A DNA stretch of 11,630 nt. Origin: Gemmatimonadota bacterium. GTDB taxonomy: Bacteria > Gemmatimonadota > Gemmatimonadetes > Longimicrobiales > Gaopeijiaceae. Each line of letters opens with the position of its first letter. The first letter of the stretch is position 1. Location: positions 1-11,630 of the forward strand of contig PWZC01000309.1 of the NCBI GenBank assembly GCA_003567615.1, written 5' to 3'. Made by a program: the position numbers and the translations under genes. The notes beneath the pieces are model-generated. The model saw nothing but the letters and a program-made list of their open reading frames with translations, searched no databases and was not told the DNA's origin. Below, one piece after another: positions 7,241-11,630 of this stretch.

Positions 7241-8010
7241 CCTGGACGCACCGATCCACCGTTCACGTTGAGGATCTCACCGGTCACGTGGCGGCCCAAC
7301 TCCGACGCCAGGAAGACGATGGGGCCGGCCACGTCCTCCGGTGCAGCGATGCGTCCGAGGGGAATCTCCCCCATCGCCCGGCTTCGGCGTTCGCCCACCA
7401 GAACGGTCTTGGTCATCTCGGTGTCGATCCAACCGGGAGCCACGGCGTTTACCGTGGTACCCCGGGGGCCGAGCTCCTCGGCAAGCCCCTTCACCAGAGC
7501 ATTCAGCGCTCCCTTGGAGGCTGCATAGTCCCCGTGACCGGCCTCTCCGCGCTGAGCCGCCGTCGAGGTGATCACGATGAGCCGGCCCTTCTCCGACAGT
7601 CGTCGCGCCGCCTCCCGACATACCAGGAACATCCCCCCCAGATTGATCTCAAGGGTGCGGCGCCACTGGTCCAACGCCATCTCCGCCAGTGGGACGTCCT
7701 CCACGGGCCAGACCCCGTGGTTCCCCACCACCACGTCGACGCCACCGTATTCCGCCTCGAAGGCATCGAAGAGCTCAAGCACCACCTCGGGGTCCCGGAG
7801 GTCACCGGAATGGCTCCACCCCCTTCCTCCCAGATCGCGTACCGCAGAGACCAAGGCCTCCGCCTCCTCCCTTCGTGACCGATAGGCCACGCCCACCTCC
7901 GCACCGGCGCGAGTCAGGAGGAGTGCGGCAGCACGCCCCACGCCCCTGGTCCCGCCGGTGATCAACACCCGTCGGCCCTTGAGCCCGAGTACATCGCCGG
8001 GACCCATCAT
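7237..8010 (-). CDS. Short-chain dehydrogenase/reductase, FabG-like
   Basis: This classical SDR has 257 residues from the chosen start. It carries the cofactor loop TGGTRGVG (18-25), GDL (69-71), a variant NAG motif GNHG (96-99), Asn123 in EINLGG, Ser149, and the catalytic YAASK (Tyr162, Lys166), followed by APGWIDTEM (191-199) and the C-terminal GEILNVNGG (244-252). The Arg in the glycine-rich loop and the YRSR after strand 2 favour NADPH. The overall pattern is that of 3-oxoacyl-ACP reductase FabG, but many paralogues act on other alcohols or ketones and no fatty-acid genes are nearby, so the substrate is open. I chose the ATG at 8010, which overlaps the TGA of the upstream ferritin-like gene within ATGATG. 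A GTG at 8052 would add 14 residues lying wholly inside the preceding gene and is less likely. The 3' end overlaps the CCA-type gene by ATGA. Confidence 0.94.
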   Translation of the reverse strand: MMGPGDVLGLKGRRVLITGGTRGVGRAAALLLTRAGAEVGVAYRSRREEAEALVSAVRDLGGRGWSHSGDLRDPEVVLELFDAFEAEYGGVDVVVGNHGVWPVEDVPLAEMALDQWRRTLEINLGGMFLVCREAARRLSEKGRLIVITSTAAQRGEAGHGDYAASKGALNALVKGLAEELGPRGTTVNAVAPGWIDTEMTKTVLVGERRSRAMGEIPLGRIAAPEDVAGPIVFLASELGRHVTGEILNVNGGSVRPG

Positions 8011-8420
8011 GCGGACATCCACTTGCCCCGGAGTTGCTCCCGGTGCTGGCACTCGGAGTGAAGGATCTCCTGAAGGATCTCCCGGGTGCGGTCATCCAGG
8101 CTTCGGGTGAGTGCGGATTTGTAGAAAGCAACCTCCCCCGCCTCGCGGGCCCTGGCCTCGGCCTCCCAACCATCCAGATCCGCCGTCCCCTCACTGGGAG
8201 ACAAGTCCGGCGGCTGATCTCCAAGTTCCATAAGGCGTGCCGTAAGGCGGGACAGGTGATGCTGCTCGTCGGCCAGAATCTCGTTGAGGCGTTCCACGTC
8301 ATCGGGACGATCCTGATCCTCCGCTGCGGCAGCGAGACGGCGGTAGAAGGAAGTCTGACGCTTTTCCCTCTCGCGCCCCTCCCGGAGCAGATCGACAATG
8401 CGCTGGGATATGGAATCCAC
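8007..8420 (-). CDS. Ferritin-like (rubrerythrin-superfamily) di-iron protein
   Basis: A four-helix-bundle protein with a complete di-iron ligand pattern in two repeated halves. Numbering from the chosen GTG start (137 residues), half 1 has Glu19 with Tyr26 seven residues on, then E52-Q-H-H55 (ExxH). Half 2 has Glu93 with Tyr100 seven residues on, then E123-C-Q-H126 (ExxH). A charged linker of about 20 residues joins them. Family members store iron, detoxify peroxide or carry out oxygen-dependent hydroxylation; which applies here is unknown. There is no signal peptide, so it is probably cytosolic. The start is uncertain. GTG 8420 has a GGAGGTGA Shine-Dalgarno eight bases upstream. ATG 8444 (145 residues) and TTG 8477 (156 residues) are in frame but lack one, and TTG 8477 would put the inverted repeat in coding sequence. 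It is the first gene after the largest gap and overlaps the reductase gene. Confidence 0.85.
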   Translation of the reverse strand: MDSISQRIVDLLREGREREKRQTSFYRRLAAAAEDQDRPDDVERLNEILADEQHHLSRLTARLMELGDQPPDLSPSEGTADLDGWEAEARAREAGEVAFYKSALTRSLDDRTREILQEILHSECQHREQLRGKWMSA

Positions 8421-8428
8421 GGTACGAC

Positions 8429-8436
8429 TCACCTCC
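8429..8436 (-). promoter_or_regulatory. Strong Shine-Dalgarno GGAGGTGA for the ferritin-like gene
   Basis: GGAGGTGA matches the 16S rRNA 3' end complement over eight bases and lies eight bases before the GTG at 8420. It is the main reason for choosing that start over the ATG at 8444, which lies upstream of it. Confidence 0.6.
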
Positions 8437-8450
8437 GATTGCATGAAGAA

Positions 8451-8463
8451 GTGTGATCCACAC
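8451..8463. promoter_or_regulatory. Perfect inverted repeat GTGTG-GAT-CACAC, candidate operator
   Basis: A perfect 13-bp inverted repeat (5-bp arms, 3-bp spacer) sits in the gap before the ferritin-like gene, 30 bp from the preferred GTG start. A short dyad at this place could bind a dimeric regulator, for example one sensing iron or redox state given the gene. I cannot match it to a known operator. Weak promoter-like hexamers upstream (TTCACG, 18 bp, GCTAAG) match consensus poorly. Confidence 0.35.
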
Positions 8464-8493
8464 GGTTCCGGCAGCAACTTAGCGAGACCCAGC

Positions 8494-8514
8494 CCCCGGT
8501 CCGTGAAGACGGGG
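8494..8514 (-). terminator. Hairpin in the gap after the PHP phosphatase gene
   Basis: On the coding strand CCCCGTC, loop TTCACG, GA-C-CGGGG pairs over seven base pairs with one bulged C. It lies about 30 bp after the phosphatase stop, where an operon end would be expected. There is no T-run, so any termination would be weak or Rho-assisted. A smaller dyad, ACCTC-CCT-GAGGT (8535-8547), overlaps the stop codon itself. Confidence 0.3.
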
Positions 8515-8546
8515 CCGATGCACAGCCGCCGCCCACCTCAGGGAGG

Positions 8547-9413
8547 TCAGCGGAAGAACGACGTGAGTCGTTCCCAAAGACCATCCTGGACCTCAATGGG
8601 CGGCACTGGAAGTGGCGCCTCTCCCTCCAGGATCCTCCGGGGATTCCTTCGGGTCAGGAGCTCCCATGACGACTGCTCCGACTCCCCGTCCCCCTCCTCG
8701 GAGAAGAGTCTTTCCCGAGCGTCGACCATGTAGAGACGGAGGTTGGGTCGACCGTGGAAGTCGGTGGCCAGACACTCGACCCAACCCTTCCGAAGAAGCC
8801 ATAGGGCCCGTCTGCGCGGTTCGGGGCCGTATGCGCCCACCAGAGACCCATAATTCACCTGGAACGGCACCCCGGTCTCCCGCCACTCGGTGATCCGTCC
8901 CAACGCTCGTTCCCCCTCACCAATGCGATACCGCTCAGGGTGGGCCAGAAGCATCCGGTGTCCTTCGTCGACCAGGCGCTTCAGGACGGAGGGGCTACCC
9001 GGTGGAACATGGAGCCGTGGCCACTCCACCAGAAGGAAGCCTCCGTCCCCGAGCTGTATGCGCGGATCGGAAAGATCCGGTTCAGGGTGGTCCAACGCCA
9101 CCTCATTGGCCCTCAGGAAGGTGAGATCCGGAAACGCCTTCAGGACCGCCTCCCGGGCCTGCGCGAAGGAGGACTCCATGGTTTCGAGTCGGCGTTCCAA
9201 CGCATCTGGAAGGAGAGTCAGACTCCCCTCCAGGTGAGGAGTGGTCACCACGGTGTCCACGCCGCACTCCACCATCCGGCCGATACCCTCCAGTACATCA
9301 TCCACCGTTGAGGCACCGTCGTCGACACCCGGTACCAGGTGGGAGTGGAGGTCCACGGCACCGGCGGCTACCAAACCGGGTTCAACACGTGCCCCGAGTG
9401 CATCGCGACTCAC
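8547..9413 (-). CDS. CpsB/CapC (YwqE)-type PHP-domain phosphatase
   Basis: A 288-residue PHP-fold metalloenzyme of the CpsB/CapC family, whose studied members are manganese-dependent protein-tyrosine phosphatases that dephosphorylate BY-kinases in capsule or exopolysaccharide export. The metal-binding motifs are in order: DLHSHLVPGVDDG (21-33), TTPH (57-60), Glu104 in ANEVAL, HPERY (158-162) and TDFHG (217-221). The tripartite DLHSHLVPGVDDG opening is the family's most recognisable feature and separates it from histidinol phosphatase and polymerase PHP domains. The last motif reads DFH where DAH is more usual, but the Asp and His ligands are kept. It should be soluble and cytosolic. No kinase or polysaccharide gene is in view, so the capsule role is inferred from the family only. 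The GTG at 9413 overlaps the stop of the small upstream ORF by GTGA. A gap follows, so this gene may end its transcription unit. Confidence 0.88.
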   Translation of the reverse strand: MSRDALGARVEPGLVAAGAVDLHSHLVPGVDDGASTVDDVLEGIGRMVECGVDTVVTTPHLEGSLTLLPDALERRLETMESSFAQAREAVLKAFPDLTFLRANEVALDHPEPDLSDPRIQLGDGGFLLVEWPRLHVPPGSPSVLKRLVDEGHRMLLAHPERYRIGEGERALGRITEWRETGVPFQVNYGSLVGAYGPEPRRRALWLLRKGWVECLATDFHGRPNLRLYMVDARERLFSEEGDGESEQSSWELLTRRNPRRILEGEAPLPVPPIEVQDGLWERLTSFFR

Positions 9414-9694
9414 CCGCCACCGTCTCCGACTTCCCCGGTGATCCTGACGAGTGCCGCGTCGGGATCCTCAGCCTCCGAGGACATGGCACAGGCGGCGGTG
9501 AGGAGGGCGTCCGCCGCCAGAAGGGCGGAGGCAGCCTCACGATCACGCCCAGGTCGCGAGCGGGCTTGATTCAGAGCTTGCACCGCGGCGGTACAGAGCG
9601 AGTCCATTGAACCCCTGGCGCCGGCATCGTGCCCTCCGTAGGTGAGTATCCACTCCGCCAACACCGCAGGAATTTCCCGAGGATCCCTATCCAA
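9410..9694 (-). CDS. Small uncharacterised Ala-rich protein between alaS and the PHP phosphatase gene
   Basis: I do not recognise this 94-residue product. It begins MDRDPREIPAVLAEWILTYG, has a central helical stretch (TAAVQALNQARSR) and then a long Ala/Leu-rich helix (EAASALLAADALLTAACAM), and ends in an acidic, Gly-rich tail. Two predicted amphipathic helices and no signal peptide or membrane segment suggest a small soluble helical protein. The start is TTG 9694, with GGAGG six bases upstream. This TTG overlaps the alaS stop (TTGGATAG), so it would be translated by re-initiation. GTG 9664 and ATG 9607 (65 residues) are alternatives with poorer ribosome sites. The stop overlaps the next gene's GTG. 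A reading frame that exactly bridges two genes by overlaps, with GC-rich third positions, argues that it is real; the role is unknown. Confidence 0.62.
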   Translation of the reverse strand: MDRDPREIPAVLAEWILTYGGHDAGARGSMDSLCTAAVQALNQARSRPGRDREAASALLAADALLTAACAMSSEAEDPDAALVRITGEVGDGGG

Positions 9695-11630
9695 CGGATG
9701 CCTCCAGCGCCTGGACGAGGAGCTGTTCACCGGAGGCGAGTGCAGCGTCCAGATGCTCCGGCTCCTCGATTCCCCCCTGGGCCATATGCGGGCGTCCCCC
9801 CCCCCGGCCACCGACCTTGGCTGCCAGCTCTCGAACCATATCACCGGCGCGAATGCCCCGACTGATCAGGTCATCGGTGACGAAAACGAACAGGGTACGC
9901 TTCCCGTCCACCTGCTCGGCAGCAACTACGGCCACCGTCCTGACCGCCTCTTCCCGGACCGCATCGCCGAATCGCCGCGCGTCGTCGGCGTCCTTCACCT
10001 TCATTCGCACCGCCCGATAGGTCACGACCTCATCCGAGGTCAATCCAAGGGCACTCGGTCCCGGGATCCGCACCTCGTGGACGACGTCCTCCCCTCCGGC
10101 CGCCCCCCCCTGACGGATCTCCTCGAGAAGCTCTTCGAGCTGGGATCGCTCATCGAGCAATTCCAGGGTCCTCTTCCGGAGATTCGTCGGGGTCGTCCGA
10201 AGGAGCGTTGCCACGTCTTCGAGCTGCTCTTCCTTCCGGCGCAGGTGATGGAAGGCACCGGGGCCGGTAACCGCCTCGATCCGGCGGACTCCGGAGGCCA
10301 CTCCACTCTCGCCCAGGATGACGAAGAGACCGGCCTCACCGGTGTGACGAAGGTGCGTGCCGCCACAGAGTTCCAGACTCACCCCCGGAATCTCCACAAT
10401 GCGCACCTCTTCCCCGTACTTCTCACCGAAAAGGGCCATGGCTCCCCGGCGAAGGGCCTCGTCCCTGGCGATGATCTGCCACCGCACGGGATGGTCGTCC
10501 CAGATCGCCTGATTGACCCGGCGCTCGATGGTCTCGAGTTCATCCTGCGTCACCGGTCGCGGGTGGGAGAAGTCGAAGCGGAGTCGGTCAGGAGCCACCA
10601 GCGACCCCCTCTGCGCTACGTGCGCCCCCAGTGTCTCCCGGAGAGCGGCATGAAGCAGGTGGGTCGCGGTGTGATTGCGCTCGGTGTCATGGCGACGCCG
10701 ACCGCCGACCCGGGCCTGGACCGTCGAGCCGACATCCACCGACCGGGGGTCGGAGATTCCCTCCACCTCGCCGGAGACCGCTGTCAGTCCAGCCACGGTC
10801 CGCACGTCGTCCACCTGGATGGACCAGCCATCTCCCATGACCTCTCCCGTGTCCGCAACCTGCCCGCCGGCCTCTGCGTAGAAGGGATTCGGATCCAGGA
10901 TCAGACCCAGGCGTCGGCCTTCCCGGCGGATCCCCACCACCTGCGCCTCGGCGCCGGCGGCCTCCCACCCGACCCAGCGCTGAGAGGGCACCTCGTCCGG
11001 GATGGTCCAATTCGTCAGGGACTCGCCCTCCCCGCGCTCCGGGCCGGTGGCAGCCCGATCGGCACGGCTCCGGGCTCGCTGCTCGTCCAGGGCTGCGTGG
11101 AAGCCCTCCACATCGACGGCATATCCGCGCTCCCGAGCCATGAGTTCGGTGAGGTCCAGGGGAAACCCGAAGGTGTCGTAGAGCTTGAAGACCTCCTCCC
11201 CGGGCACGACCCTGCTCCTCCCGCTGGCACCATCCTCGTGCAGGGGCGCCAATTCATCGAATCGGGCCATCCCTCCCTCGATGGTCTGGAGGAAACGCTC
11301 CTCCTCCAGGCGGGTGGTGTCCAAGATGGTGGAGGCAAGCTCGAGGAGATCGGGGTAGGCAGCGCCCATGATCCGGATCACCTCTTCCACCACGGCCACC
11401 AGGGTCGGCTCCCGGCGCCCCAGGAGCCAGGCATGGCGAACGCCACGGCGGAGGATCCGGCGAAGGACGTATCCGCGACCCTCATTGGACGGAAAGACAC
11501 CGTCCGCCAGGAGGAAGGCCACTGCCCGACTGTGATCCGCAAGAACCCGGAAACTCACACCCTCCGGAACCTCCGCCTGATAGGGCCGGCCCACCACCTG
11601 GGCCGCCCGGTCCAGGAGGGGAATGAAGAG
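9687..11630 (-). CDS. alaS: Alanine--tRNA ligase, C-terminal two thirds or more (5' end beyond window)
   Basis: AlaRS charges tRNA-Ala with alanine and clears mischarged Ser/Gly. The visible 647 residues enter within the catalytic half (LFIPLLDRAAQ at the right edge) and run to the stop; the family is usually 850-900 residues, so about 200-250 N-terminal residues are missing. Seen in order: LADHSRAVAFLLADGVFPSN (30-49) with EGRGYVLRRILRRGVRH after it, LYDTFGFPLDLTELM (150-164), NPFYAEAGGQVADTG (248-262), the editing-domain zinc motifs HTATH (320-324) and CGGTH (422-426), SGVASGVRRIEA (442-453), and the C-Ala glycine-rich GGRGGGRPHMAQGG (608-621). All editing ligands are present. A run of ten G encodes part of the last motif (see findings). 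The stop overlaps the TTG start of the following small gene. Confidence 0.98.
   Translation of the reverse strand, partial: LFIPLLDRAAQVVGRPYQAEVPEGVSFRVLADHSRAVAFLLADGVFPSNEGRGYVLRRILRRGVRHAWLLGRREPTLVAVVEEVIRIMGAAYPDLLELASTILDTTRLEEERFLQTIEGGMARFDELAPLHEDGASGRSRVVPGEEVFKLYDTFGFPLDLTELMARERGYAVDVEGFHAALDEQRARSRADRAATGPERGEGESLTNWTIPDEVPSQRWVGWEAAGAEAQVVGIRREGRRLGLILDPNPFYAEAGGQVADTGEVMGDGWSIQVDDVRTVAGLTAVSGEVEGISDPRSVDVGSTVQARVGGRRRHDTERNHTATHLLHAALRETLGAHVAQRGSLVAPDRLRFDFSHPRPVTQDELETIERRVNQAIWDDHPVRWQIIARDEALRRGAMALFGEKYGEEVRIVEIPGVSLELCGGTHLRHTGEAGLFVILGESGVASGVRRIEAVTGPGAFHHLRRKEEQLEDVATLLRTTPTNLRKRTLELLDERSQLEELLEEIRQGGAAGGEDVVHEVRIPGPSALGLTSDEVVTYRAVRMKVKDADDARRFGDAVREEAVRTVAVVAAEQVDGKRTLFVFVTDDLISRGIRAGDMVRELAAKVGGRGGGRPHMAQGGIEEPEHLDAALASGEQLLVQALEASVG
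9701..9705 (-). promoter_or_regulatory. Shine-Dalgarno GGAGG inside the alaS 3' end
   Basis: GGAGG lies six bases before the TTG at 9694 and inside the last codons of alaS (the codons for leucine, glutamate and alanine near its end). It supports the overlapping TTG start of the small downstream gene. Confidence 0.6.
9796..9805 (-). repeat. G10 homopolymer (coding strand) within alaS
   Basis: Ten consecutive C on the plus strand, read as CGG GGG GGG GGA (Arg-Gly-Gly-Gly) in alaS. A second tract of eight C is at 10103-10110, also within alaS. The frame is intact in this sequence. Confidence 0.95.

Noticed and set aside
8421..8546. A sigma70-type promoter in the main gap
   Set aside because: The best pair (TTCACG, 18 bp, GCTAAG) matches consensus at only 4/6 and 3/6, too weak in GC-rich DNA to call as a feature.
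1..11630. CRISPR array, insertion sequence, attachment site, rRNA or defence system
   Set aside because: I saw no spaced direct repeats, transposase or integrase motifs, or rRNA-like sequence. The content is ordinary chromosomal genes.

Overview
The window is a GC-rich (roughly 60-65% by eye) bacterial chromosomal segment. It reads entirely on the minus strand: twelve genes, none opposed, and 94% or more of the sequence is coding. The gene content (alaS, cca, rarA, hflX, pdxJ, a FabG-type reductase, a CpsB-type PHP phosphatase, a ferritin-like protein, a LEA14-type lipoprotein and a YbhN-type membrane protein) is housekeeping. The extended high-GC tails and the GTG and TTG starts fit a non-model, Gram-negative-like lineage. 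Gemmatimonadota is my best guess, but it rests on general impression rather than a marker search.

Transcription runs from the right edge to the left. Block A (11630 to 8547) holds the 3' part of alaS, an unrecognised 94-residue protein whose TTG start overlaps the alaS stop, and a PHP-domain phosphatase that overlaps that small gene by GTGA. A gap of about 126 bp follows (8421-8546). It is the largest non-coding stretch in the window and contains two small hairpins, a perfect 13-bp inverted repeat and a near-ideal Shine-Dalgarno. Block B (8420 to the left edge) then runs: ferritin-like di-iron protein, short-chain dehydrogenase/reductase, CCA-adding-type nucleotidyltransferase, rarA, LEA14-like lipoprotein, hflX, a Rossmann/DUF2520 protein, pdxJ, and a truncated flippase-like membrane protein. 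Several junctions overlap by four bases (ATGA) and one by 14 bases, so block B is probably one long, translationally coupled transcript. The last gene, after an 85-bp gap with a hairpin, may be partly separate.

Functionally the cluster combines tRNA charging (AlaRS), tRNA 3'-end maturation (the CCA-type enzyme), rescue of stalled or dissociating ribosomes (HflX), replication-fork maintenance (RarA) and vitamin B6 synthesis (PdxJ). Envelope-related proteins are interleaved (PHP phosphatase, lipoprotein, flippase-like protein). I see no mobile element, CRISPR array, rRNA or tRNA, and no convincing new multi-gene system.

The points most worth checking are: the CCA-type enzyme has lost the HD dyad of its HD-like domain; the hflX 5' end has an unresolved start and a competing reading frame; a run of ten G (coding strand) sits inside a conserved alaS motif; there is an uncharacterised small ORF behind alaS; and a candidate operator lies before the ferritin-like gene.
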